A DNA stretch of 64,000 nt from Bacteroidaceae bacterium. Its GTDB lineage: Bacteria; Bacteroidota; Bacteroidia; Bacteroidales; Bacteroidaceae. Shown here one piece after another: positions 17,016-26,183 of the stretch (position 1 is its first letter; every line of letters starts with the position of its first letter). Under the pieces are notes generated by a model, which ran no database searches, was not told the DNA's origin, and worked only from the letters and a program-made list of their open reading frames with translations. A program made the translations under genes and the position numbers. Location: positions 62,001 through 126,000 of the forward strand of contig JAFVTT010000001.1 of assembly GCA_017503065.1 (NCBI GenBank). The letters are read 5' to 3'.

Positions 17016-19295
17016 ATGGAAGACGCCAAAATGATTCAAGAGGCCTACCAGCGCCTCATTGACACATATCTTGCATCTCCGCACCGTAAGAAGGTGGATG
17101 TTATAGAGAAGGCCTTCAAGTTCGCTTGTCAGGCACATGCCGGTGTGCGCCGTCTGTCAGGAGAACCGTATATCATGCACCCCCTTTCCGTGGCGCAGAT
17201 AGTTTGCGGGGAGATTGGTTTGGGAAGTACCAGCATCTGTTCGGCCCTTCTGCATGATGTGGTGGAGGATACGGACTATACCGTGGAGGACATACAGAAT
17301 ATTTTCGGTCCAAAGATAGCACAGATTGTGGATGGAGTCACAAAGATCAGTGGCGGTATCTTTGGCAATCAGGCTTCTGCACAGGCAGAGACCTTCAAGA
17401 AACTGCTCCTTACCATGAGCGATGACATCCGTGTCATCCTCATAAAGATAAGTGACCGTCTGCACAATATGCGCACGTTGGACAGCCAGTTGCCTGCCAA
17501 GCAATATAAGATAACTGGCGAGACCCTTTATATTTATGCTCCTTTGGCAAACAGGTTGGGTCTTAACAAGATAAAGGAAGAACTGGAGGACCTCTCCTTC
17601 CGTTATGAGCAGCCCGAACAGTATGCCCTCATACGGGCAAGGTTGGCGGAGGTTGGCGGACACTTGCAGGAACAATTCGATGAATTTACCGCTCCCATAC
17701 GCGAGCGTCTGGACCAGACCGGACTGAAGTACGAGATTAAAGCCCGTATTAAATCCCCGTACAGCATCTGGAACAAGATGCAGAACAAGAAGGTTACGCT
17801 GGACGAGATATACGACATCCTTGCCGCACGTATAATCTTTGAGGGTGACGGACAGTCCGAAAACGAGATAACGGACTGCTGGCGCATATATGCCATAGCC
17901 ACCAATATCTACAGACCGCATCCCGAGCGTCTGCGCGACTGGTTGTCGCATCCTAAGGCCAACGGATACCAGGCCCTGCAGACAACGCTGATGAGCAAGA
18001 GTGGCAGATGGATAGAACTGCAGATCCGTTCGCGACGTATGGACGATATAGCAGAACAGGGATTTGCCGCGCACTGGAAGTACAAGGACGGTAGCAAGAC
18101 CCAGCAGGACAGCGAGAACGAACTGGATCGTTGGCTTTCTACCATCAAGGAAATCCTGGACGACCCTCAGCCCAATGCCATGGACTTCCTTGATGCCATA
18201 AAATTGAACCTTTATGCCAAGGAGATATTCGTTGTAACTCCAAAAGGCGAGTTCAAGACCATGCCTGCAGGATGTACCGTGCTGGACTTCGCTTTCAGTG
18301 TGCACACCACGCTCGGAACCCATTGTATCGGTGCCAAGGTGAATCACACCCTTGTCCCATTGTCGCACAAACTTGAGAGTGGTGACCAGGTGGAGATACT
18401 GACGGGAAGGAATGTCTGCGTCATGGCAGATTGGCTGAATCATGTCACCACGGCCAAGGCCAGAACTAAAGTACAGGCTATACTTCGTCGTCAGCAGCGC
18501 CAGTTGCAGAAGGAGGGAGAAGAAATGCTTCGGGAATTCCTTGCCAAGCATGGTCTTGTGGCAGATACGGATACTCTGGGGCGTTTGTGCCAGTTCCACC
18601 AGGTAACGGGCAAGGAACAGCTTTGCGTTCAGATTGCCTCCCGTGTTTTGGTCCTTGGAGACGATGACGTGAAATACCTTAACGAGAAGACGTCAAAGCA
18701 TAAGTGGCGCCGCTTCATTCCATTCCTGAAGGCAACGGACGACGAGAAGGTTTCTTCAGACGGCAAGAGTAATGGGCCGGGAACGGATGTGGCTGGGAAC
18801 CCAGTGTCGTCAGGTGGTGTCGCCAAATCCTTGTTGCGCTTGGACAAGAAGAAACCACTGCTTCTCAACGAGGATACGATATCCAAATACCTTATCTGTG
18901 AGCACTGTCATCCCATACCAGGTGATGATGTCCTGGCTTTTCAGGACGAGAACGGCTATGTCACTATACATAAGCGTCAGTGCTCAGTGTCCAGTCGTCT
19001 GAAGGCGGTGGAGGGGAACAATATCCTTGCTGCTGTATGGGATACCCACAAAGTCTTGTTTTTCCCTGCGGTTCTGCATGTTGAGGGCATAGACCGTGTG
19101 GGTGTGCTTCATCAGATGACGGGCATCCTGTCGAATCAGATGAATTTGAATATCTCCAGTCTCAGCGTACAGACAAACAATGGAATCTTTTCTGCCGATA
19201 TTGTAATGGAGGTGCATGATCTTCAGGACCTTAAAAGCATTATCCGCGACCTGAATAAGATAAAGGAGATAGAGAAGGTTATAAGAACAGACTAG
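17016..19295 (+). CDS. rsh: Bifunctional (p)ppGpp synthetase/hydrolase (RSH)
   Basis: 759 residues, cytoplasmic. N-terminal HD hydrolase domain (HPLSVAQI, LLHDVVEDTDYT, DRLHNMRTL; metal ligands intact), synthetase domain (IKSPYSIWNKMQNKKVTLDE, GYQALQTTLM, IELQIRSRRMDDIAEQGFAA), TGS domain (about residues 400-460) and a C-terminal ACT domain (GVLHQMTGILSNQ onward). It makes and degrades the alarmone that drives the stringent response. Oddity: the synthetase motif usually written YxxLHTT reads YQALQTT here, His replaced by Gln. The stop is TAG. Last gene of the parA operon. Confidence 0.93.
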   Translation: MEDAKMIQEAYQRLIDTYLASPHRKKVDVIEKAFKFACQAHAGVRRLSGEPYIMHPLSVAQIVCGEIGLGSTSICSALLHDVVEDTDYTVEDIQNIFGPKIAQIVDGVTKISGGIFGNQASAQAETFKKLLLTMSDDIRVILIKISDRLHNMRTLDSQLPAKQYKITGETLYIYAPLANRLGLNKIKEELEDLSFRYEQPEQYALIRARLAEVGGHLQEQFDEFTAPIRERLDQTGLKYEIKARIKSPYSIWNKMQNKKVTLDEIYDILAARIIFEGDGQSENEITDCWRIYAIATNIYRPHPERLRDWLSHPKANGYQALQTTLMSKSGRWIELQIRSRRMDDIAEQGFAAHWKYKDGSKTQQDSENELDRWLSTIKEILDDPQPNAMDFLDAIKLNLYAKEIFVVTPKGEFKTMPAGCTVLDFAFSVHTTLGTHCIGAKVNHTLVPLSHKLESGDQVEILTGRNVCVMADWLNHVTTAKARTKVQAILRRQQRQLQKEGEEMLREFLAKHGLVADTDTLGRLCQFHQVTGKEQLCVQIASRVLVLGDDDVKYLNEKTSKHKWRRFIPFLKATDDEKVSSDGKSNGPGTDVAGNPVSSGGVAKSLLRLDKKKPLLLNEDTISKYLICEHCHPIPGDDVLAFQDENGYVTIHKRQCSVSSRLKAVEGNNILAAVWDTHKVLFFPAVLHVEGIDRVGVLHQMTGILSNQMNLNISSLSVQTNNGIFSADIVMEVHDLQDLKSIIRDLNKIKEIEKVIRTD

Positions 19296-19297
19296 GA

Positions 19298-19369
19298 AAA
19301 CGGAAAGGTGAAAACGGAAGAGCCGACGTCGGTCCTCTGTTTTCACCTTTCCGTTTCCCCCCTTTTTGT
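19298..19369 (+). terminator. Terminator after rsh, built from a heptamer array
   Basis: Perfect 18-bp stem (19298-19315 with 19339-19356), then CCCCCCTTTTTG. The left arm is itself a 7-base periodic run (GAAAACG, GAAAGGT, GAAAACG, GAAGAGC at 19296-19323). Inside the loop is the small palindrome CCGACGTCGG. Serves rsh and may act on the convergent merR gene. Confidence 0.75.
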
Positions 19370-19370
19370 T

Positions 19371-19718
19371 TCAAACAAGGTCATTCAGTTCCTTGCGCAA
19401 GGCTACCAGTTCTTCGCGCAGGCTTTGCAGTTCGTTGATTATTAGCGATGTGTCGCTGGCTCCTTTCTTGTTTTTGGAAAGGACCTCCTTGGCGGCATTC
19501 AGTTTCATGCCGCGTACCTTCACCAGATTGTAGACCACGCGTATTTCCTCAATGTCGGCCTGGGTGTACTGACGCACGTTGTTGCCGCTCTTCTTGGGGT
19601 GGATGTTGGGGAACTGTTTTTCCCAAAAGCGCAATAGAGACTCGGCAACACCGAACTGGGCTGCAACTTCAGATATACTATAGTATAACTTCAAATCAGG
19701 ATTGGTGTTCAGACTCAT
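19371..19718 (-). CDS. MerR-family transcription regulator
   Basis: 115 residues. N-terminal winged helix (YYSISEVAAQFGVAESLLRF to WEKQFPNIHPKKS, then RQYTQADIEEIRVV) typical of MerR DNA recognition, then a short C-terminal coiled coil (LIINELQSLREELVALRKEL). There is no effector-binding domain or sensory Cys pair, so it belongs to the short MerR type common in Bacteroidetes with unknown target. Divergent from alaS; the promoters of the two are interlocked, so binding there could control both. Confidence 0.9.
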   Translation of the reverse strand: MSLNTNPDLKLYYSISEVAAQFGVAESLLRFWEKQFPNIHPKKSGNNVRQYTQADIEEIRVVYNLVKVRGMKLNAAKEVLSKNKKGASDTSLIINELQSLREELVALRKELNDLV

Positions 19719-19772
19719 ATTGCTTGCGTATGAATGTTTTGGTTTCCGGTGGGGGAATTATTCGTAAAAATC

Positions 19773-19808
19773 TTTGCAAAGTTAAGCAAAACGGAGTATC
19801 TTTGCAAA
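19773..19808. promoter_or_regulatory. Interlocked divergent promoters for merR and alaS
   Basis: Plus strand: TTTG 19773-19776, 20 bases, TATCTTTG 19797-19804 (for alaS). Minus strand: TTTG (CAAA at 19805-19808), 20 bases, TAACTTTG (19777-19784) for merR. Both share the two TTTGCAAA palindromes at 19773-19780 and 19801-19808, so only one polymerase can be bound at a time. Confidence 0.75.
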
Positions 19809-19874
19809 GTTTTTTTGGAGAAAGTGTCCGTAGGACAAGATTATTTGCAAATAATAAACATAACACACAGATAT

Positions 19875-22517
19875 ATGATGACAGCAAACGAAATCCGCGA
19901 CTCGTACAAGAAGTACTTCGAGTCCAAGGGTCACCTTATCGTTCCATCCGCTCCGATGGTAGTTAAGGACGACCCCACACTGATGTTCACCAATGCCGGC
20001 ATGAACCAGTGGAAGGATATAATTCTGGGTACCCGCGACCCCGAACCCCGCCGTCGTGCCGACACACAGAAGTGTCTGCGCGTCAGTGGCAAGCATAACG
20101 ACCTGGAGGAGGTCGGTCACGACACCTACCACCACACCATGTTTGAGATGCTCGGCAACTGGAGCTTCGGCGACTATTTCAAGGAGGGCGCCATTGACAT
20201 GGCTTGGGAATACCTTGTTGATGTTCTCAAACTGAACCCTGCCGACCTCTATGTTACCGTATTCGAGGGCGATGCCGCCGAGAACCTCTCACGCGACGAT
20301 GAGGCCGCCAATTTCTGGTTGAAGCATGTTCCTGCCGACCACATCATCAACGGCAACAAGCACGACAACTTCTGGGAAATGGGCGATACAGGTCCTTGCG
20401 GCCCCTGCTCCGAGATACACCTGGACAGCCGTTCTGCCGAGGAGAAGGCAAAGGTGCCCGGACGTGAACTTGTAAACAAGGACGACCCACAGGTCATCGA
20501 GATATGGAACATCGTGTTCATGCAGTACGAGCGCAAGGCGGACGGGCATCTCGAGCCTCTTGGCATGAACGTTATCGATACAGGTATGGGTTTCGAACGT
20601 CTGGTGCGTGCCATCCAGGGCAAGCAGTCCAACTATGATACCGACATCTTCCAGCCCATCATCAAGGCGCTGGGTGAGAAGACCGGCATCCCCTATGGCC
20701 AGAGCGAGAAGACCGACATTGCCATGCGCGTGATAGTAGACCATCTGCGTGCTATCTCATTCAGCATTGCCGACGGCCAGTTGCCCTCCAATGCCAAGGC
20801 CGGTTATGTTATCCGCCGCATCCTGCGCCGTGCCGTGCGTTACGGCTACACCTTCCTGGGACAGAAGCAGGCCTTCATGTACACCCTCGTTCCCACTCTG
20901 GCACAGGAGATGGGCGGTGCTTTCCCCGAACTCGTTGGTCAGAAGGACTTCATCATGAAGGTGATGAAGGAGGAGGAGGACAGCTTCCTGCGCACTCTGG
21001 AGAACGGTATCCGTCTGCTCAACGGTGTTATAGAGGAAACCCGTGCCACAGGCAAGACTGAGATTGCCGGCGAGAAGGCATTCACCCTGTTCGATACCTT
21101 CGGTTTCCCCTTGGATTTGACCGAACTTATCTGCCGTGAGAACGGTATGACCGTGGACGAGGCCGGATTCAATGCCGAGATGGAGAAGCAGAAGGCACGT
21201 GCCCGCAACGCCGCCCAGGTGGAGACAGGCGACTGGCACATCGTAGGCGATGCCGAAGAAATGACTGGCGACGAACTCAGCACTTTCGTGGGTTACGACT
21301 ATACAGAGTACAGCTGCCGCATACTGAAGTACCGCGAGGTGAAGCAGAAGAAGGGCGTTGTCTATGAGGCCATCCTGAACCAGACTCCTTTCTACGGCGA
21401 GATGGGCGGTGAGGTAGGCGACAGCGGTGTGCTGGTGAACGACGAGGAGACCATCCGCGTGCTGGACACCAAGAAGGAGAACGGTGTTTCCGTTCACCTG
21501 TTGGAGCGCATCCCCAATAATCCCGAGGCCGAGTTCATGGCTTGCGTGGATGTGGAGCGCCGTCGTGCCACCGAGGCCAACCATACCTGTACCCACCTTT
21601 TGGACGAGGCTCTGCGCACCGTTTTGGGTGAGCATGTGGAGCAGAAGGGTTCTTTGGTAACTCCCGACTACCTGCGCTTCGACTTCTCCCACTTCGAGAA
21701 GGTTACTCCCGAGCAGATCCGCGAGGTGGAGCACCTGGTGAACGAGCGTATCCGTGAGGACCTGCCCCTGCAGGAGTATCGCGACACTCCCTTGGAGGAG
21801 GCTAAGAAACTGGGTGCCATCGCTCTCTTCGGCGAGAAGTATGGCGACAAGGTACGCGTTGTGCAGTTTGGTTCCAGCGTTGAATTCTGTGGCGGTTGCC
21901 ATGTACAGAGCACCGGACGCATAGGCATGGTGCGCATCGTCAGCGAGAGCAGCGTTGCCGCCGGTGTGCGCCGTATTGAGGCCATCACAGGTCGTGCCGT
22001 AGAGGAAATGATGGACAAGCAGCAGGACCTGGTAGCAGATTTGAGAGCATTGTTCAACAATGTGCCCGACCTGATGGGTACCATACAGCGTGCCTTCAAC
22101 GAGAATGCCGACCTGCGCAAGCAGTTGGACGACTTCAAGGCCCAGCGCGCCCAGCAGTACAAGCAGGAACTCATTGCCGATGCTCGCGATGTGGCCGGTG
22201 TGAAGGTCATTTCCGGTGTCATCAATCTTGACCCGCAGGTTGCCAAGGATATGGTATTCCAGTTGCGTGGCCAGTTCCCGGAGAACCTGATAGTTGCAAT
22301 CGGCAGTCTCTTCGAGGGCAAACCCTCACTTACAGTAAGTTTCTCCGATGACCTCGTGGCCTCAGGTCTCAATGCCGGCAAGGCAGTACGCGAGGCCGGA
22401 CGCCTCATCCAGGGTGGCGGCGGCGGTCAGGCCCACTTCGCTACAGCCGGAGGCAAGAACCCCGACGGTCTGCTTTCAGCAGTGGAAAAGGTTGTAGAAC
22501 TGGCAACAGCAGAGTAA
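19875..22517 (+). CDS. alaS: Alanyl-tRNA synthetase
   Basis: 880 residues from ATG at 19875 ([20 protein letters not shown]); ATG at 19878 is also possible. The open frame begins at 19734 but crosses the promoter. Class II catalytic core ([35 protein letters not shown]), editing domain with the zinc site HTCTH (about residue 568) and FCGGCHV (about 671), and C-terminal oligomerisation/C-Ala region ending [18 protein letters not shown]. Charges tRNA-Ala and clears Ser or Gly mischarging. Strong codon bias. Own promoter; a terminator follows. Confidence 0.97.
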   Translation: MMTANEIRDSYKKYFESKGHLIVPSAPMVVKDDPTLMFTNAGMNQWKDIILGTRDPEPRRRADTQKCLRVSGKHNDLEEVGHDTYHHTMFEMLGNWSFGDYFKEGAIDMAWEYLVDVLKLNPADLYVTVFEGDAAENLSRDDEAANFWLKHVPADHIINGNKHDNFWEMGDTGPCGPCSEIHLDSRSAEEKAKVPGRELVNKDDPQVIEIWNIVFMQYERKADGHLEPLGMNVIDTGMGFERLVRAIQGKQSNYDTDIFQPIIKALGEKTGIPYGQSEKTDIAMRVIVDHLRAISFSIADGQLPSNAKAGYVIRRILRRAVRYGYTFLGQKQAFMYTLVPTLAQEMGGAFPELVGQKDFIMKVMKEEEDSFLRTLENGIRLLNGVIEETRATGKTEIAGEKAFTLFDTFGFPLDLTELICRENGMTVDEAGFNAEMEKQKARARNAAQVETGDWHIVGDAEEMTGDELSTFVGYDYTEYSCRILKYREVKQKKGVVYEAILNQTPFYGEMGGEVGDSGVLVNDEETIRVLDTKKENGVSVHLLERIPNNPEAEFMACVDVERRRATEANHTCTHLLDEALRTVLGEHVEQKGSLVTPDYLRFDFSHFEKVTPEQIREVEHLVNERIREDLPLQEYRDTPLEEAKKLGAIALFGEKYGDKVRVVQFGSSVEFCGGCHVQSTGRIGMVRIVSESSVAAGVRRIEAITGRAVEEMMDKQQDLVADLRALFNNVPDLMGTIQRAFNENADLRKQLDDFKAQRAQQYKQELIADARDVAGVKVISGVINLDPQVAKDMVFQLRGQFPENLIVAIGSLFEGKPSLTVSFSDDLVASGLNAGKAVREAGRLIQGGGGGQAHFATAGGKNPDGLLSAVEKVVELATAE

Positions 22518-22540
22518 TATACATTATATATATTATACGC

Positions 22541-22574
22541 GCGAGGCGACAGACTTTCAGGTCTGTCGCCTCGC
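22541..22574. terminator. Terminator between convergent alaS and HAD gene
   Basis: Perfect 14-bp stem (22541-22554 with 22561-22574), loop TTTCAG. No long T run on either side, so strength is uncertain, but position between convergent genes fits. Confidence 0.65.
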
Positions 22575-22596
22575 TGCTTATGTGGATGGTTGTCGG

Positions 22597-23862
22597 TTAT
22601 CTCTTGCTCATGATGGAGTTGGTCACCGTAACGGAACTGACCAATTTGCCAGTGGAGGTGAATATCTGCACGTTCCACACATGGCTGGAGCGCCCCAGGT
22701 GTACGGGGGTGGCAACACCGCGCACGGTGTCTCCGTCGTGGGCGCTGGAGACGTGGTTGCCTGATACCTGCATGCCCACGGCCATTTCTCCGGGCTTGCA
22801 TGCTATCATGCTGCCCAGGCCTGCCAGGGTTTCCGCCAAGGCCAGGGATGCGCCACCTGCCAAGATGCCGAAGGGCTGGCGTGTGCGGCCGTCCACAGGC
22901 ATGGTGGCCTCCACACGGTGGGGACTGGCAAAGGTGTATTGCATGCCCAGGGCACCCATCAGGGTGTTCTTGTTCTGGGCGTTCAGTACGTCAACGGGAA
23001 CTTCCTGGTCGTCCTCGGGTTTCTCCTGCTCCTCCTCGAAGGCACGCTCTATGGCCAGTGCGGCACCGTCCTCATCGTTGGAGAGGGTGGTGTAGTCGGC
23101 ACAGCGCTTTACCTCCTCGGGTGCGTTGCCCATGGCAATGCCCATGCCGGCCATCTGCAGCATGTTGATGTCGGCGCGTCCGTCACCAAAGGCAAGGACC
23201 TCCTTCATGCTGATGCCCAGTTTCTGCACCAGGGCACTCATGGCATGGCTCTTGCCCACCTGATAACCGACAATTTCCAGATAGTAGGGGTTGGAATGGA
23301 TGGTGTCCATGACACCGTTCAGGTGGCGTTGCAGATGCTCTTCCATACCAAGCAGGACCTGTTCGTCCTCGTGTACGAAGATAACCTCTGTGGGCCAGGC
23401 CTCCTTGTTGTCTTCCAGATGTGCCATGGCCTCGGAAATGCTGTCGACGTGGCGCAGTGCCATGTTGTTCATCTGTGCCTCGTCCACGATGCGGGGGTTT
23501 GTGGTGTCTGTGGCCACTACCTCGTCTCCCTCGTAGTAGGCAAGGGCACAACCGCAGCGTTCGGCCTGCTTCTCCAGGTAGGGCACCATCTTAGGGTCTA
23601 TGGTTCTTTCAAATATAGCCTTGCCGGTGCTGGCTTCCAGCACCTTGGCTCCGTTGTAGCTGATGATGAAACCGTCGTTGAAGTCCAGGTCTATGGCCTT
23701 GGCGAATGGCAGTACGCCGTATGTGGGACGGCCTGTAGCCAGGGCTACACGGATGCCGTTCTGTTGGACTTTCTTCAGTGTTTTTACGGTACGTTCGCTC
23801 ATCTCGCGGTTGCTGTTCAGCAAAGTGCCGTCAACGTCTAAGACAAGAAGCTTGATATCCAT
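22597..23862 (-). CDS. Fusion of Cof-type HAD phosphatase and hotdog thioesterase
   Basis: 421 residues. Residues 1 to about 275 are a Cof-type (HAD-IIB) phosphatase: nucleophile motif LDVDGTLLNS, ATGRP, and AFGDGRADINML at the fourth motif, where the usual GDGxND reads GDGRAD. After an acidic linker (EEEQEKPEDDQEVP) a PaaI/YdiI-like thioesterase follows: RQPFGILAGGASLALAETLA carries the catalytic Glu; the HGG of YdiI/MenI reads AGG. YdiI-like enzymes hydrolyse 1,4-dihydroxy-2-naphthoyl-CoA in menaquinone synthesis, so a MenI role is plausible. Minus-strand TATCTTTG at 23895-23902 is a likely -7 box. Confidence 0.88.
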   Translation of the reverse strand: MDIKLLVLDVDGTLLNSNREMSERTVKTLKKVQQNGIRVALATGRPTYGVLPFAKAIDLDFNDGFIISYNGAKVLEASTGKAIFERTIDPKMVPYLEKQAERCGCALAYYEGDEVVATDTTNPRIVDEAQMNNMALRHVDSISEAMAHLEDNKEAWPTEVIFVHEDEQVLLGMEEHLQRHLNGVMDTIHSNPYYLEIVGYQVGKSHAMSALVQKLGISMKEVLAFGDGRADINMLQMAGMGIAMGNAPEEVKRCADYTTLSNDEDGAALAIERAFEEEQEKPEDDQEVPVDVLNAQNKNTLMGALGMQYTFASPHRVEATMPVDGRTRQPFGILAGGASLALAETLAGLGSMIACKPGEMAVGMQVSGNHVSSAHDGDTVRGVATPVHLGRSSHVWNVQIFTSTGKLVSSVTVTNSIMSKR

Positions 23863-23951
23863 AATCTAATGCTGTTTGTTTGTTCTTCCACGGACAAAGA
23901 TATATAAAAATATAATAGGTCGTGTGCCGCCCTACAAGTATTTAATTATTT

Positions 23952-25394
23952 TTAAGCCTCCTCGTAGGCCTCTTCTGTCTGCTCCTCGGGCCAGTTGACA
24001 AGGTAAACGTGTCCTGTGGCTCGGGTTATGGCGGTGTAGAGCCACCTGATGTAATCCTCCGTAAGCATCTCCTCGGTGATGTAGCCCTGGTCTATGTAGA
24101 CATCCTCCCACTGGCCGCCCTGGGCCTTGTGGCATGTGATGGCGTATGCGTACTTTATCTGCAGGGCGCCATAGTGTTTGTCCTCCTTCACCGCCTTGAA
24201 CAGGTCTCGTTTGTTCCGGAGTTCAGGATAGTCTTCACACACCCTCATGAACAGTTGCTGTTGCTGTTCTTTGGTCAGTGCCGGAGCCTCGGAATGCAGG
24301 GTGTCCAGCAGTACCACGGTATCCAGTTCCGTGGGAAAGCCTTGTCCGTCCTGCTCCTCCTGCCCTGAGTCTGTACGGTCAATTAGTTTCAATGTCGCGT
24401 CGGCAAAGCGGAATCCGTAAAGTTTATGCTCGTTGCGTATCCTCTGTATGATGGCCATTTCTCCGTTGGCAATCAGGTCTTTGCCGTTCAGATATTTGTT
24501 CTTTGCCACCATCACCATGTCGCCTCCTCCCAGTTCGCAATCGTAGTCAAGAATGCGGTTGCGGATACCCATGTTATAGATGTTGGCACGTTTGTTGCTG
24601 CGTGTTATCACTATCGTGCCTTCCTTGCCGCATCTCCAATAACTTTGCTCCAGATATTCAATCAGTTCGTTGCCGGGCACTACACGTACATCCGGGAATG
24701 AAACGCGTATCCGTGGCATGTCTCCTCCGTTGCACAGGTATTCCCTCAGCCGTGTGGCGTTCCACAGTATGCCGGAGGAGTCCATCTGGCGGACCACCTG
24801 TGTCAGTTCGGCCTCTATCACATCCAGGCCATATCCTCCCAACTCCATTCTGTCCAGTGCCGGGGATTCCGTTTCGCCCACGGGAGGCAACTGTGCCGTG
24901 TCGCCAATCAGTATTAGACGGCACCCCTGGCAAGAATAGACAAAGTGGATTAAGTCGTCCAATAGCCTCCCGTCACCGAACACGCTTCCCGACAACCCTT
25001 CGTTGGCAATCATGGAGGCCTCGTCCACGATGTAGAGGGTGTTTTCCTTCAGGTTGGGGGCAGCAGTAAACTTTTCCTCGCCAAAGGTCCGTTGTCTGTA
25101 GATATGTCTGTGTATCGTCCCGGCAGGAGTATCGGCATATCCTCCCATCACTTTTGCCGCCCTGCCGGTGGGAGCCAGCAGCACCACACGCTGCTTCAGC
25201 ATCTTCATCGTCCTTACCAAAGCGCCTACCAGAGAGGTCTTTCCCGTGCCGGCATAGCCCTTCAGGAGGAACATGCAATCATCGTTTCTGCCAAGCAGGA
25301 ATCTGCACCACAAATCTATCACATGTCCCTGTTCTTGCGTGGGAACATGCACGAAGTTTTCCCGTATCAGCGCTCTGAAATCCTCGCTTATCAT
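23952..25394 (-). CDS. RecD-like superfamily 1 DNA helicase
   Basis: 480 residues, cytoplasmic. Walker A GYAGTGKTSLVGALV, motif Ia LLAPTGRAAKVM, Walker B YIVDEASM, motif III LILIGDTAQLPPVG, and C-terminal motifs VVLLDTLHSE, AYAITCHKAQGGQWEDVYI and LYTAITRATGHVYLVN (motif VI). This is the compact RecD2/exonuclease V alpha-like helicase common in Bacteroidetes, without an obvious N-terminal extension. Probably unwinds DNA in repair. No recB or recC is nearby, so it acts alone or with unlinked partners. Confidence 0.88.
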   Translation of the reverse strand: MISEDFRALIRENFVHVPTQEQGHVIDLWCRFLLGRNDDCMFLLKGYAGTGKTSLVGALVRTMKMLKQRVVLLAPTGRAAKVMGGYADTPAGTIHRHIYRQRTFGEEKFTAAPNLKENTLYIVDEASMIANEGLSGSVFGDGRLLDDLIHFVYSCQGCRLILIGDTAQLPPVGETESPALDRMELGGYGLDVIEAELTQVVRQMDSSGILWNATRLREYLCNGGDMPRIRVSFPDVRVVPGNELIEYLEQSYWRCGKEGTIVITRSNKRANIYNMGIRNRILDYDCELGGGDMVMVAKNKYLNGKDLIANGEMAIIQRIRNEHKLYGFRFADATLKLIDRTDSGQEEQDGQGFPTELDTVVLLDTLHSEAPALTKEQQQQLFMRVCEDYPELRNKRDLFKAVKEDKHYGALQIKYAYAITCHKAQGGQWEDVYIDQGYITEEMLTEDYIRWLYTAITRATGHVYLVNWPEEQTEEAYEEA

Positions 25395-25446
25395 AAAACT
25401 TTTAGAAAAAAAGGACGGAAAGTGTCGTTACTTGAATTCTTTTTAT

Positions 25447-25454
25447 TAACTTTG
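25447..25454 (+). promoter_or_regulatory. -7 box for the membrane-anchored protein gene
   Basis: TAACTTTG at 25447-25454, 37 bases before the ATG. No good TTTG at the right spacing. Confidence 0.5.
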
Positions 25455-25490
25455 CGATGCGAATGTATAAAAATATAACGAAATAAAGAC

Positions 25491-26183
25491 ATGAAAAAGG
25501 TAATTAATGCAGTTTTGGCTGTATGCGTAGTGTTGCTGGCTGTCATCTGCTGGCGTAGCATTCAGGACGACATCAACTTCGACAAGGAGGTTGCTTATCG
25601 TGAGGCTCAGGTAAAGGCCCGTCTCATTCAGATCAAGGATGCCGAGGAAGCTTTCAAGCAGCAGCATCCCGAAGGTGCATATTGCGCTGACTGGAACGTC
25701 TTGACCGAATTCGTAAGAAACGGCAAGTTGCCCGTAGTTATCAAGGAGGGTGTGTTGAGCGATGAGCAGATGGAAAAGGGCCTGACCGAGAGCAAGGCTG
25801 CTGAAATCATCCACAGCGGTGATGCAAAGGCCATTGCAGAGTACAAGTTGGAAGGTTTCCGTCGCGATACCATTTGGGTATCCCTGATGGACAGCCTCTA
25901 TAAGGACCAGAACCTCAACGTGGACTCAATGCGTTATATTCCTTTCTCAGAGGGTGATACATTCGAGATTATTGCCTGCCCCAACACCACCAAGAGCGGT
26001 GCTATCGTTCAGGTAATGGAGTGCAACGCCTCTATTGCAAGCTATCTGAAGGGCATGGGCAAACTCGGTGACAGAATGATCAAGAACAAGACCCTTGAGG
26101 CCGATGAAATGGGCCGTTATGCCGGTCTGAAGATCGGTGAGGCCGGTGATGGTTGGAACAACAATGCCGGTAACTGGGAATAA
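25491..26183 (+). CDS. Membrane-anchored protein, function unknown
   Basis: 230 residues. One N-terminal membrane helix (VINAVLAVCVVLLAVICW), then a soluble periplasmic part rich in Asp, Glu and Lys, ending in an Asn/Gly tail (GDGWNNNAGNWE). No recognised domain; the N-terminal helix followed by a coiled stretch (DDINFDKEVAYREAQVKARL) superficially recalls pilin-like proteins, but there is no prepilin cleavage motif. Codon use is biased towards favoured codons, suggesting good expression. The 3' end overlaps the assigned start of the DUF3822 gene by 20 bases, and a terminator-like hairpin follows its stop. Confidence 0.82.
   Translation: MKKVINAVLAVCVVLLAVICWRSIQDDINFDKEVAYREAQVKARLIQIKDAEEAFKQQHPEGAYCADWNVLTEFVRNGKLPVVIKEGVLSDEQMEKGLTESKAAEIIHSGDAKAIAEYKLEGFRRDTIWVSLMDSLYKDQNLNVDSMRYIPFSEGDTFEIIACPNTTKSGAIVQVMECNASIASYLKGMGKLGDRMIKNKTLEADEMGRYAGLKIGEAGDGWNNNAGNWE

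Noticed and set aside
20757..21902. Long open frame antisense to alaS, and similar long antisense frames over metG, rsh, meaB and the methyltransferase
   Set aside because: They follow from the strong codon bias of the sense genes, have no recognisable protein features and no promoter.
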